Part shown: positions 34,267 through 46,475 of the stretch, piece by piece
Numbering within the stretch: position 1 is the first letter of the stretch
How the letters are laid out: each line of letters opens with the position of its first letter
NCBI GenBank assembly: GCA_950022295.1
Contig: OX465598.1
Location: 179,919,501 to 179,983,500 of the forward strand
DNA length: 64,000 nt
Reading direction: 5' to 3'
DNA from: Bromus sterilis
Lineage: Eukaryota; Streptophyta; Magnoliopsida; Poales; Poaceae
Notes under the pieces: generated by a model
Seen by the model: the letters and a program-made list of their open reading frames with translations, nothing else
Told to the model about the DNA's origin: nothing
Databases searched by the model: none
Made by a program: the position numbers and the translations under genes

Positions 34267-37200
34267 CACGCCGAGGCCCTAAGAGAGGTCCCCGCCGGTC
34301 TACAGTCCTAAGCGCAAGGGGGTCTTGGACCGTCGCCCCTTACCCTCCGGGTCGTTGTGAACAGGGTGAATTCCACGCAACTCCTCTGGGATGCGGATCC
34401 GACCGTGCCACAATGCTGAAATGGACGTCTTTCAGAGCTTTCGAACGGGACCACAACGCGGAGGGCCCACACCGTTATCCCAAGTGAAGGTAGTGCGTAC
34501 AAGCCTTTGCGGCCTCTCAAGTCATCCACCTGAACCGTTAGTCGTATTATTATTATCTGTCGGGAAAACCGTTATCGTTGCCCCTTTCTGGGTGAGTCGC
34601 GGACAATGACAGCAGTCAGGTCCACCAGTAACATCGGTGCCTGCCCTGACGTCCCACCAACTCGTGCGGCTACCAACAAGGTGAACCGTCTCCTTACCTT
34701 GTCTCGCATTTGCTCTTTGAAGAGCTCGACTTTCGTACAACAGGATACCTGTCGGCCACGAATAGTACCAGGCCCGCCGCACACCGGTGGAATACACCTG
34801 ACCTATCGTTCCACTAAGATACCCTGCGCGGGCACCGTTTGGTCACCGGACTCCTTACTTATTAGGACACCAGTTAATTCAAGTGCCTACCATCAAGTGA
34901 AACCAGGAGGAATAACCCTCGATGGTACGCTTGAAGAGGTTCGACAGAGACATCAGCTGAATGAACTAAAGAGGGATATTCTCGTATCACCCCGGTGGTG
35001 CCAAGATACCAGCGGAATGAACTAAAGAGGAATACCCTCCTATCATCCCAGTGATGCTACGCTACTGAGCCGACGAGAGTGAAATACGAGTCCTTCCACT
35101 CGTAAGTCAAAATCGAAGTGACTCGGCAGAGTCTCGCCGTTGTAGGTTCCCTAGGGCACCTGCATTGATCCGTACATGTTGCAGTTGTATATATTTTGTA
35201 TCCGCGTCACTCCCCTGAGTGGTCACGGCCCGCTATCTAATCCTAGCTAACAAAGCGCAGGGCTCACTGCTGAATATAATATATATATATATATTTATAT
35301 AAGGCAGCATAGGACAAGGAAAGGTTCATCAAGGGGCGAAAAAAACAGGCTATGCAATAAAATAGGTAAGCAACGTAGCAGAAGCAACAATGCCTAGTGC
35401 AAGAAATGTACGGAAAGATAGGCGATATCTGGGGAAGGGAAATGGCTCTGCTTGCCTGGAAGCTTGACGGTAGAGGTACAGTCGTTGACGTAGTAGTCGT
35501 ACTCGACAACGGGGCCGTCGGCGGTAGTGTCGAGGTCTACCGGAGAATAAGCGGGGAGAAACAATAAATATACAACAATAATAATAACACAAATAAAAGA
35601 CATGGCAGAAGCATGGTTAATGGTGTTCTATCGCAGTGCAAGGTGTATTGTTCGGAGCGAGAATTCATCCGGGGATGTCTCATCAGTACCTGTTAATTAC
35701 CGGACAGATGATTCAGAGTGGAAGGTTCCATGTCTGCAGTGTTGGAGACATCTGACAGACATGTGAATAGTGTATCCATGATCGTTGATCCATTCTGGAC
35801 AACTTTCGTATACAAAACATTTTCATCCGGACAGTTTTACCGGCTCCGGTCGTCTGACAGACAGATGAACCGGAGGAGAAATGTACCACGTTCGGTATGT
35901 TAGAAGGGTGCAGTGGGTATACGGGTAGCATATTCGGATACGTAGCATTTTTCTGATCAACTTTCATGTATAAAGTATTTTCATGGGAGTTATAGTTTAT
36001 TTTATATGATTTTCTGAAGTTCTAACAATATTTTGGAATTATGTTTAATATTAAAAGCAACATTATCCACAATAGGAATATTGACCAGTCAACTGATGGG
36101 TGAGGTCCTAATGTTAATGACTCAGAATTAATATATTTAAATAAGACATTTTTATAATTAAATAGGCTAGAGCCCACTTGTTATAGATACATTGTTTTGG
36201 AACCCTTTGAGTTTTGCTAAGTTTGGGGAACTACGATTTTTACATCTATTAGCGTTTTCGGAGGGCTATGGTTTTGGATTCGGCTCATCTGCCGAGTTAG
36301 GGCCTTATATGAAAGTTTATCAGTTTTCTATGATCTCGAATATGGTACGGAAGGCATTTCTAGTAGAGCCCATTTACACAATTTAAACTCAGTCCAAAAA
36401 GTGCTCCTCGAGGTCAATTCCAGAAATTGTTAAAATGTGCAAAGTTTGCTTGACAATGGCCATTGATCGATAGCTCATATGGGGATGCATCCAATAGACG
36501 ATTTGTAATGCAACATGTGTACTATCATGCCATGCCCTCAGATGGCATGACAGACTAGCGCAACCTGCTCATCTACTGCCCAAAAGTAGCTATGAAAATA
36601 AAGCGGTTTTGCAATTAGCAGAAATCTGCGTTTTGCGGTTTTTATAGGATTTAATCCGTGCACTCACTGAAATTGGTCCAATGGAAGCAAACGAAGCATG
36701 ATACTTCTACTCCATGCTCGAATAAATTTTAGATATGGGTGGACTGGTTTTGTTGTAGTTTTGTAGTTGCCAAGAGGTATCCAGTAGCAGTCTTTACAAT
36801 ACTTAGCAGTTTCTTTTGCAGGTTCAGTAGCACTTTCAATACCACCACAGCAGCAACACGCGCACGGCAGCAGAGCAGTCGTGACTGCGCGCGCATGGAT
36901 GTAGGCTGCCGCGGGGAGGCGCTGGAGGGCGCGGGCTGTGCCCAGGGGCGGCCGGCCACACACACTAGCACGCGCACACACACACTTTACACACGCACAC
37001 AACACACACACGCACGCATGGACATGGCAGTAGCAGCCACAGCGGGCAGCGCATGCAGACGAGCGCAGCAGCCGGCGATCAGCGCGGGCGAGCAGGCGCG
37101 TGTAGGCGTGCGCGTGGCCAGGGGATCTCGAGTAGCAGCCGCAACAACCAGCAGCGGGAGCGAGCCGAGAAGCAGTAGAAACAAGCAGGAACAAACATAC

Positions 37201-38369
37201 GCGGGAGCTCGGGCACGATGGTGACGGCGGCCTATGGCGACGGATTCGACGAGGAAAACAGGGGAATCTGGGGAGAAGCTCACCCCGAAGCTTGTAGACG
37301 TGGTTAGGGAGCGCGGGGACCGCCAGATGCGTCGTGCTCGACGGCGGGATGCGACGGCGGTGGCGAAGATGACGGCGATGGCGAGCGCACGGGGCCTCCC
37401 GGCTCGATTAGACGTGCGTAGGTGATGTGGACGACGACGAGGGACCTCCTGGACAGCTTCTCGCGGCGGGGGGAGCTCGCTGGCCGCGACGACGACGACG
37501 CCCATGGTGACTGCAGCGGTTGTTCTTCACGGGAGGAAGAGAGAGAGAGAGAGCAGTGGAGAGGGGAAAATATCTGGGGTTCAAGGGTGGGGTGGTGGTG
37601 GCCTCCTTATCCCCTCCGGGCTCCTTTAGCGGCGCGAGGAAACATGTTCAACGACAACGCGGTTCCGTCTCGGTCGCCATGGCGACTTCCACTGTAGCGA
37701 CGAGGACGAAAGGCAGCAATGGGTTGGGCCCGGTGGCTGTTGCCATGCGCGAGAGATAAAACACTTCCATTTTTCTGCTTCTGACAATTCCTTTACCCAC
37801 TGTTACAGTTTATTTGGCTAGTAAACTATTTTACAAAAATTTGCCAATTGTCCCAATATTTATATTACATTTTTCTACATTGCTATCAAAAGTTTGAGGT
37901 CCAAAATAAATCAATTGAATTTCTTTTATAATTATTTAAAGGGGCAAATGGGTCTGACTTGGTACTGTTTTATTTATTTAGACCAATTAAATATTTTAAT
38001 AAATACTAGTTTTCATTTCATAGTTCTGTATTGAGTATTTTATAATTTTTGAATATTTTTACATAGTTTTCGTGCAACTTTTACATTCCACTTTTATTTA
38101 ATTTACAAGGGAATTAATATCCCCAATCATTAGTTTTATTTGTTTCAATTTCTTTGGGATTACTTACTACATTAAGGACATTTTTATATAAGTTGTTTTG
38201 AAAAGTTTACCTTGAATGGCATTTGCATTTTTAGTTAATGTTGAGTTATCACTTTTGTTTTCAGTTTCATCCAAGGGGGATTTGAATCAATGATGATCAA
38301 ACTACGATTAAGCACAATGATTTGAATTTGACAAAAGGATTACTGTTGCTTGACACTGAGGGTGTTACA
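34267..38369 (-). repeat. E4 solo LTR, right part (after E3)
   Basis: The sequence resumes at CACGC-CGAGGCCCTAAGAGAGGTCCCCGCCGG, matching 16931-16980 of E3. A microsatellite rich in CA lies at 36955-37019 and a GC-rich block at 36850-37700. It ends GAGGGTGTTACA. The long open frames there (for example 36664-37194) have no domain signature. Confidence 0.88.
36955..37019. repeat. CA-rich microsatellite
   Basis: Interrupted CACA/CGCA units lie within the GC-rich block of E4 and are absent from the equivalent place of E2 and E3. Confidence 0.8.
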
Positions 38370-38374
38370 ACTTT
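38370..38374. repeat. Target-site duplication of E4, right (ACTTT)
   Basis: This is an exact match to 15008-15012. E1 leader continues directly after it (GGAACGGTAAGATTGACC). Confidence 0.9.
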
Positions 38375-38465
38375 GGAACGGTAAGATTGACCTTTTCTTG
38401 TCAGTTTTGAGTGAGTTGTAAGTGTCCACCAAAAGATTTTGATTTAGTCCACAAACCTACTAATC

Positions 38466-41400
38466 ATGTCTCAAAGTGGTTTTGATGTGATGCAGAAACA
38501 GGATAAGGATGCTCTAGTTACGTGGGATGCGTATGAAGGTCTTCGAGATCATTTGACCACGAAGATTGATACATCCATGGAACCTCTTGTGGCTGATCTT
38601 CTAGAGGCTAATATGAAGTTGGATGGTACTAAAGATTTCTTCACTACTTTGCAAACGCAAGTTACTCGACTCCAAACGCAAGTTAATGGACTTCAAACAA
38701 GCATCCAGCAATTGACAACAGCGATCAATGCTATGAGAGTTCATGTCGCCCAACGCCAACCTGAAGGCAATGAAGATGATGGTAGTGTCCAGGAAGACAA
38801 TGATATTGTGAGGGGCGCTAATGGCCGTGGTCGTGGTGCTCTTCGACAGAATCGCCAACCTCTTATTGGTCTTAGTGCTCGGCGTATACCACTTCAGAAT
38901 GATGATAGGTTAGGCAAGCCCAAATTCTCAATTCCCAAATTTGAAGGCTCCAAGGATGTGGAAGAATATATCACTTGGGAGCTCAAGATTGAGAAATTAT
39001 GGCGTTTGCATGATTATACGGAAGATAGGAAGATCAAGCTTGCTTCCACATAATTTGATGGGTATGCTTTGCGATGGTGGGATGGAGTCATGAGTGATAT
39101 GAAAGATGCCAATGAGATGCCTATTCGCACATGGCGTGATATGCGAGCAACCATGCGGGCTCGTTTTATTCCCACAAATTATTTACGGACTGTCTTTGGT
39201 AAATTGCAACAATTGAAGCAAGGCACGATGTCCGTTGATGTATACTATATGGAGATGGAGATGTTGTTGCAACGGGCACGGGTTCGAGAATCTATTGAGA
39301 TGACTATGCAACGTTTTCTCCATGGATTGAAATTTCAGATCAAGGGTATTGTTCGGCATCATCAATACACTAATATGAATGAACTATTACATCATGCCAG
39401 AGAGGGGGAGTCACAACTTGTAGAAGAGGCCCAGCTAAAATCAAGATACGCATCTTCTAGCAGGTTTTCTTCTAGGACGCCGTCTGCTAGGACGCCGTCT
39501 GCTGCGCCTATGGAGAGCAATGGTGTTAACAACCGCACTTCTTCTTCCTACTCCAAACCAACCTCAAATATTTCTAGCGTGAAGAAGCAAGCTGCTCCTA
39601 CCCCTAGTGCAGGCTTTAATATGTCTACAGCTCGAACTCGAGAGATGACTTGTCACTCTTGCGGCGATTCGGGTCACTTCAAGAGAGATTTCCCGAACAG
39701 AAAGGTCATGTTCATTAATGAGGACACTGGCAAGTATGAAACCGGTGATGATGAAGACCCATCCGGATTCGATGACGAGGGATACAACAGTGAAGAAGGC
39801 ATGGATGCTTTTCCGTCACCTGCTCCCACTATTGTTGTGTCACAGCGTGCTCTTACTGTGCAGCCAAAAAATGAATCTTCGCGCTGCAATTTGTTCCAAA
39901 CCAAAGCATTAGTTGGCCCCAATAAAGCTTGCAGAGTAATCATTGATGGAGGTAGCTGCCCCAACCTCGCAAGCAAGGATTTATGTGCCAAGCTAAATCT
40001 GAAGTACTTACCTCATCCAAATCCATATTATGTGCAATGGTTGAGTGACAGTGTTGAGATGAAAGTGAATCATATGGTGCGCGTGAATTTCGAGATAGGC
40101 CCCTACAAGGATTCCATTGATTTTGATGTGGTGCCTATGACAGTTTGCCATCTCATATTGGGTCGGGCGTGGTTATATGATTGCCATGTCCAACACAATG
40201 GCCGAGCCAATACATATCATTTAGACTTCAGGGGCAAGAAAGTTAATCTCCATCCTATGTCCCCACAGCAAATTGTGAATGAGTCTCATCAGAAAGTAGT
40301 GGTGAATTTAGAACCTATGCGAGAGAACAATGTAATAGCTATAAGTGATAATATAACGAAAAGTGCGAGAGAGACTAGTTTGCTTACATTAGCCACCAAA
40401 TAAGACATGAGAGAATTTAGTGAGGATCCTAAAGCCATGCCACTTTTGCTTATGTACAAAGGCGAGGTTTTTCTTTCTAATGATAATCATCCTCTTTCTT
40501 CTAGTGTGTCTACTGTGTTGCGGGATTATGATGATGTGTTTCCGGCGGTGGTTTCCACGGTATTACCACCTTTGCGTGGTATTGAGCACCAAATTGATCT
40601 TATTCCGGGTGCTACACTTCCCAACCGGGCACCATACAGGACCAATCCCCAAGAGACGAAGGAAATTCAGCAAAAAGTGCAAGCTCTTCTGGACAAAGGG
40701 TATATTCGTGTCAGTCTTAGGCCTTGGGATGTTCCCGTTATTTTAGTTCCTAAGAAAGATGGTACATGGCGTATGTGCGTAGATTGTAGAGCTATAAATA
40801 ATATCACTATTCGATATCGCCATCCTATTCCACGTTTAGAGGATATGCTTGATGAATTGAGTGGTGCTGCTATTTTCTCTAAAATTGATTTGCGTAGTGG
40901 ATACCATCAAATTAGGATGAAAGAAGGGGATGAATGGAAAACTGCTTTCAAAACAAAGTTTGGGTTATATGAGTGGTTAGTTATGCCTTTTGGTCTTACT
41001 AATGCTCCTTGTACTTTCATGCGGTTAATGAACCATGTTTTGAGAGAGTTTATTGGAAGCTTTGTGGTTGTGTATTTTTATGATATAATTATTTACAGCC
41101 GCACTGAATTTGAACATGCTGATCATATTAGACATGTTTTGCAAGTGTTACGTGATGCTAAATTATATGCTAATCTTGAGAAGTGCACTTTTGCAAAAGA
41201 TAAGGTCATATTTCTGGGATACGTTGTATCTAAGCATGGAGTAGAAGTAGATTCTTCTAAAATTGAAGCAATTAAAAATTGGCCTACTCCCATGAATGTT
41301 AGTCAACTACGAAGTTTTCACGGCTTAGCTGGTTTCTATCGACGTTTTGTGAAAGACTTCAGTACAATTTCTGCACCGTTGAATGAGTTGACTAAGAAAG

Positions 41401-43145
41401 GTGTGCTTTTTGTTTGGGGCGTTTCCCAAGACCTTGCATTTGATGAGCTCAAACATTTTCTTACTTCTGCACCATTACTTGCATTACCTGATTTTACTAA
41501 GCAATTTGAAGTTGAATGTGATGCTAGTGGTATAGGCATTGGTGGTGTGTTGATGCAGGAAGGTAGACCTATTACTTATTTTAGTGAGAAACTTTCTGGT
41601 GCTAGACTGAATTATCCTGTTTATGATAAAGAATTGTATGCACTTGTTAGAGTTCTTGAGGTTTGGCAACATTATTTGTGGCCAAAAGAATTTATCATAC
41701 ATTCTGATCATGAAGCTTTGAAATATTTGAAAGCTCAATCTAATTTGCATCGACGCCTAGCTAAGTGGGTTGAGTTCATTGAGTCATTTCCCTACATCAT
41801 CAAATTTAAGAAAGGGAAATATAATGTTGTTGTTGATGCTCTATCTAGGAAGAACATGTTATTGACACATCCCGATGTTAAGATTCCTGGTTTAGAGTGT
41901 TTATGTGATTTATATGCAACTGATCATGATTTTGCTGAACCATATCGTTTGTGTTTGTTTCAAAATGCATGGGACAAGTTCCACATCCATGATAGATTTT
42001 TGTTTCGAGCTAACAAACTTTGTGTTCCAGAATCGTCTGTGTGTTTGATATTGTTGCAGGAATCACATGCCGGAGGATTGATGGGTCACTTTGGGCGTGA
42101 GAAGACACTACTCATGCTTGCTGATAATTTTTATTGGCCCAAGATGAGGCGTGATGTGGACAGGTTTTTTCGGCGCTGCATTGTATGCAACACATCCAAG
42201 TCCAAGATGAAGCCTCACGGTTTGTATACTCCACTATCGGCTCCTACCACACCTTGGGAAGATATTAGTATGTATTTTGTGTCAGGATTGCCACGCACTA
42301 AACATGGTCATGATAGTATATTTGTGGTAGTGGATAGATTTTCCAAGATGGCACATTTTATTGTATGCCATAAGAGCGACGATGCGTCGCATGTTGCTAA
42401 CCTGTTTTTCAGGGAGATTGTACGCTTTCATGGAGTGCCCAAGATAATTGTTTCTGACAGGAATGTGAAGTTTGTGAGCTATTTCTGGAAGACAATTTGG
42501 GGAAAGTTGGGAACAAAGTTTATGTTCAGCACTACATGTCATCCCCAAACTGATGGTCAAACGGAGGTGGTCAATAGAACATTGTCACAGTTGCTACGAG
42601 CTATGATCAAGAAAAATCTGCGTGAATGGGAGGAGTGTTTGCCACATGTGGAATTTTCTTATAACAGGGCAGTACACACTAATACTCAACTTTGTCCTTT
42701 TGAAGTAGTATATGGTTTCAAACCTATTACACCTCTTGATTTTCTGCCTCTTCCATTGCAGGAACGAGTTAATATGGAAGCATCCAACGAGAAGATTATG
42801 TGAAGAAGATTCATGAGAAGACTCGAGAGGCTATTGAGAAACAAGGCAAGAGCGTTGCTGCTGCACGGAACCAGTCACGGAAGCAAGTCCTATTTCATCC
42901 TGGAGATATGGTTTGGGTGCATTAGCGCAAGGATGGATTTCCGGGCTTGCGGAATTCCAAGTTGAAGCCACGTGGTGCTGGTCCTTATAAGGTGTTAGCC
43001 AAGATCAATGACAATGCCTACTCGATTGATATTCCCATTGCTAAGTTTGGTGGCGCTAGCAACAGTTTCAACGTTGTTGATTTATCACCATATATGGGAG
43101 ATGACCTTGGAGCGTCGAGGTCGACGCCTTTTGAAGGGGGGGAGA
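38466..43145 (+). pseudogene. E1 gag-pol polyprotein, disrupted
   Basis: From the ATG at 38466 a single frame runs through gag, a CCHC-type knuckle, protease (IIDGGSCPNLAS), reverse transcriptase, RNase H (ECDASGIGIG, HSDHEALKYL) and integrase. It is interrupted by TAA at 39051-39053 within gag (before FDGYALRWWD) and TAA at 40401-40403 between protease and RT. A one-base deletion near 42785 relative to copy A shifts the frame, and an in-frame TAG lies in the integrase C-terminal part near 42924. The knuckle ends RDFPN, so the last Cys is Phe. The RT motif reads YFYD (first Asp is Tyr, 41079-41081). Integrase has ISMYFV where copy A has ISMDFV. The element is inactive. Confidence 0.94.
43131..43145 (+). 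other. E1 polypurine tract
   Basis: GAAGGGGGGGAGA stands immediately before the LTR start TGATGAGG. Copy A has the same tract with one or more extra G. Confidence 0.8.
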
Positions 43146-44121
43146 TGATGAGGACATCCCTACTGATAGTCCATCTCCAATTCTTCCTGATGAACAAGCC
43201 AATCAAATCAGACTTGGACCTATTACAAGAGCTCGTGCAAAGCTAATAGAACAACAGGTGAACTTTCTCTTAATAGAATCTGATGTTGTGCTTAATGAGA
43301 ATTATATACTGCCTAAGTCTTTGTTTGTTTGCATGATCAGGTACCATGAAGAAGATGAGAAGCAGAAAGAAGAAGACGAGGTTGGTGAACAAGAAGTTGA
43401 TGCTCCAGGAACCGGATGTCCGACGCTGTTGACCTGGGCACGTGAAGCCTCTCCATCAGACAAGCAGAAGCTACAGGAACCGGATGTCCGACGCCGACCG
43501 GACATCCGACCGGTACCGGAAATCTGACACTTGAGGACAGAAGCGTTGGCGTCAATATATACCGGAAATCCGACAGCTGCCGGACTAAGGGTGCCGCGAG
43601 TACCAAAGGGTTTTGCATCGTAACTACCGGAATTCCGACGTCCACCGGACGTCCGATGGTCCCGACCGACGTCCGATCCCCACCGGACGTCTGACACTGC
43701 CTGTGCGCAGATTTCAGGGCTCCGGCCCTTGTATCCAACTCTAGACCCCCTAGCTTATAAATACTAAACCTCCATCGCGTTTTAGGGTTAGACCACGTGT
43801 AGATAAACCCTAGTTCTAGAGAATCGCTCCAAGCATTCATCTTGAATCATATACTTCAATTCGTATCGATCTGAAGTGTTGCTACTGCGAGTTTTGTGTT
43901 ATCTGTTGTTCCACTGGGAATTAGTAGATTGCAAATTACCGTCTCGTGGTCGACGGCTACGTTGCGCAAGTGTGTGAAGTTGTGAATATCCAAAGGGTAG
44001 AGAGTTGTCGCATTAGCAACAGGGATCTAGAGAGGAGAGTTCATCGGCTACATACAAGTTATCTATCATCGCCCTCATATTCACCATACACTTACTGAGA
44101 AGATCGGGCCACCCCATATCA
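43146..44121 (+). repeat. 3' LTR of E1
   Basis: The 976-bp LTR, TGATGAGGACATCCC...ACCCCATATCA, corresponds to 13380-14373. It carries the palindromic GTCCGAC cluster (about 43400-43700) and TATAAATA at 43756-43763. Confidence 0.92.
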
Positions 44122-44126
44122 CAGAC
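44122..44126. repeat. Target-site duplication of E1, right (CAGAC)
   Basis: Exact match to 13375-13379. Older flanking DNA resumes with ACTCCATTGG. Confidence 0.9.
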
Positions 44127-46213
44127 ACTCCATTGGTTGAGATGCATCTACTTTCTCATCTTGGCTATCTACTAGCAAAACGCCCAAAGGTTCTTGCATA
44201 GTATCACGAGTCATGTTAACCTCTCCCTCCTGGTGCTGAAGTATAGAAAGAAGCCAAACCCACCAGGACTTCTCCTCTAATCAGAAAGAGATCCGCCCAC
44301 AGGTTGGCAAAACCACACTCCCCCGTTTCCATCTTAGTGAGGGGATTCCTTTAATGCTTTCCCTTCAAGGGAAAACCTTTGAAAGAATTTCCATATTGAC
44401 CCTAGACATATAAGACTTCCGAATCGAATCACTTTAGAAAGATGGTCTTTTGTCTCATGGTAGTCTCCTCTAGTCCCTTTACGAAACTTTCGTTATTGGG
44501 TCCTTCTCCTGTTGCTTAATTCACATGGCATCATCAAATGATACAAGTCTTGGATAAGAATCTACAATGCAATAGAACGCCCTTGTTGATGATTCTTTAA
44601 TGCGATTGCATCCAACTCGAATAATGCGATATCTCACACCGAGTTCAAAGATACTTAACCCTTCATCCTCTTACTAATACTAAAGAATATTCTTGTATGC
44701 CCAATACCCGGTATAAGAAGTGATTACAAATCCAGAAGTGGATTGTACTAATTTCCTATACGTAAGGCAGAGTTGGGTTTTGGGGGTTTCTAGTGGAAAA
44801 GTTGATAGAGAAGGATCAACATATCCTTGTTTAAATAGGTCGACTACACCTTAGCTACTTAATTTCATGGTATTTAGCACGGACGATAGAAGATTGGAAT
44901 GATGGTATCAATGTGCCGCATTGAAATGAGAGTGGCTATATCGCTATCAATCAAGTTGGGATAGATCAGCCATCTCCACAGATTTCTAGTTTGCTGAAAA
45001 CAATCCCGCTTGTGCCAAAACAAAGCCAAACTCTCATCCAGATGCATCTCGATTCACATTTCTATATGATAACATGCATGACCGATTCTCGTATCTGCTG
45101 ATACAAGAGATTATTTCAAAAGAGAACCCTTACCCCTAACCCCTGGGTGGGCGAAAGATGGAGACAGTACTACCGCTGAAGTGCAAGAGTGAGCAGCAAA
45201 CCGGTCAGCCCTTGCTTTCTGAACTTGAGCAGGAAACTTCCAACCAAATAGGAGGGAGGGGCACTCTCAAATAGGAATTCAAACAAAAAAGGCGTGCTCT
45301 TGAGTGTCAATTCCTCTTCTGACCAAAGTGAATAACAAACATCCGTTCCATCTGGACACTGAATAATGTGAGAATCGTAGAAGTTCTCGGAACCCGGGGC
45401 TAGAGTCTTTGGCCGAACATCCACATATGATCGATTCCCTGCGCTAGCAAGTATTGGATTGGAGTGGGGGTTAGTTCGCTCACCATATGGTATAGATCGA
45501 TAGATATATTTGATACGTCCTATAACATGGAGATGGAGATAGCCAAGCCCCTTTCTCAAAAGGCAAACCCTCTTTATTATCCAACACAAGATCTCCCTAT
45601 GGAATACCACCATTGTCTTTCTCCATCTCACTCAATAGTGGGCTTCGGTATAAATATCTCAGCTCACGAAATAGAGTGAGCAAGAGCTCGAACTTGGTAG
45701 GAAAGTTCAGATAAGTCGACTTGACTCTTTAGTGCAGCGTACACTTGCTTCAGCAAAACGAGGCTCATCCATTTGTTTTGATCCGAATCACACTCTAGAC
45801 CAGCTCTTCTTATAGAGACGGAACTCCACTTTGACAGTCATACGAGAGGGAAGAGACTCAAAGTTGACGAGAATAGTCGATTTGACCGGTATCACGAATA
45901 GCAGTTTTAGTAGAAAAGGGCGTTGATGATTGAAAGGATTTCTCCTCGGACCACTAGTAACTATGTCAGCTTTTGTCATTCTGATGATACTGAATCGGAT
46001 CAATATTTGGAATAACAATATCTGATCTATCAAATCGATTCATCATCGAGAATGGAATAGTATAACACAGGAATTTGATCCAAAAATACTCCAAATTGGG
46101 ATTTCTTATTGGATCAGGAATCCCATTGCATTTTTCATCCTTTTCCATTTTTCTTCTTTCAGGCAGTTATGGCTCGCAATAAAGCTAGGGTCCTGATCGA
46201 GCAAGACTACGTC
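44127..46213. other. Spacer of the second NUMT block, one unassigned open frame
   Basis: No gene is recognised. The longest open frame is 45631-45170 on the minus strand (153 codons). The sequence from about 46170 to 46213 continues past the nad7 stop and matches the flank of the duplicated nad7 tail near 57890. Confidence 0.45.
45170..45631 (-). CDS. Unrecognised 153-codon open frame in NUMT spacer
   Basis: An uninterrupted frame lies downstream of nad7 on the same strand. The middle part has IPYGERTNPHSNPILASAGN and the end is rich in Leu and Phe (FLFEFLFESAPPSYLV). I recognise no family. It could be a mitochondrial ORF of unknown role, part of an old intron, or chance. No start context supports translation in the nucleus. 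Confidence 0.2.
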   Translation of the reverse strand: MRWRKTMVVFHREILCWIIKRVCLLRKGLGYLHLHVIGRIKYIYRSIPYGERTNPHSNPILASAGNRSYVDVRPKTLAPGSENFYDSHIIQCPDGTDVCYSLWSEEELTLKSTPFLFEFLFESAPPSYLVGSFLLKFRKQGLTGLLLTLALQR

Positions 46214-46475
46214 CTATCTATCTTCCTCTCCAAACACAATATCTTGAGTACCTATGATGGTGACTACATCTGCTGGCAGGTGATGTTTGGACATAGAATC
46301 GAGTCCTTGTGAATGGGAAAAGCCAGGTGCTCTTATTTTACAACGGTAGGGACGATTACTCCCATTACTGACAAGAAAGACACCAAATTCACCTTTAGGT
46401 GCTTCAACTGTGGTATAGGTAGAAGGAGCTGGTATGGAAAAACCTTCTGTATATACTTCGAAATGTTGAATTGAG
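46214..46475 (-). pseudogene. nad7: nad7 exon 5
   Basis: Encodes an HFEVYTEGF stretch, then VEAPKGEFGVFLVSNGSNR, RPYRCKIRAPGF and the C-terminus TQDIVFGEEDR, stop TAG at 46216-46214. It holds part of the quinone-site subunit C-terminal region. One extra A near 46470 shifts the first few codons. The boundary is set by the intron end TCTAC. Confidence 0.93.

Larger units (their letters stand above)
15013..38369 (-). mobile_element. E4: solo LTR of the TGTAACACCC gypsy family, split by nested insertions
   Basis: The LTR starts TGTGACGCCCCC at 15013 and ends GAGGGTGTTACA at 38369 (minus-strand orientation TGTAACACCC...GGGCGTCACA). Its own parts are 15013-15973 and 34267-38369, about 5.06 kb in total. 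A perfect ACTTT duplication flanks it inside the E1 leader. No internal retrotransposon region belongs to it, so it is a solo LTR formed by recombination between the two LTRs of a former element. E3 is inserted at 15973/34267. Confidence 0.88.
13380..44121 (+). mobile_element. E1: gypsy retrotransposon, outermost level of a four-level nest
   Basis: A plus-strand Ty3/gypsy element is split by later insertions. Its 5' LTR is at 13380-14373, followed by the primer-binding site and leader to 15012. The leader resumes at 38370, with gag-pol from 38466 to about 43145 and the 3' LTR at 43146-44121. Perfect 5-bp duplications CAGAC flank both ends, and the leader halves join at the ACTTT duplication of E4. 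Without the nested DNA the element is about 7.4 kb. It belongs to the same family as copy A at the window start. Internal stops, a frameshift and catalytic changes show it is dead. Confidence 0.93.

Noticed and set aside
36955..37019. CA-rich repeat region as a CRISPR-like array or regulatory array.
   Set aside because: Simple microsatellite without regular spacer structure, in plant LTR DNA.
44420..44900. Possible copia-type polymerase fragment on the minus strand.
   Set aside because: No motif of the RT or RNase H could be aligned by eye with confidence.
46109..46312. Plus-strand open frame starting ATGGCTCGCAATAAAGC as a gene.
   Set aside because: It overlaps nad7 exon 5 and its 3' flank in antisense; no family pattern.
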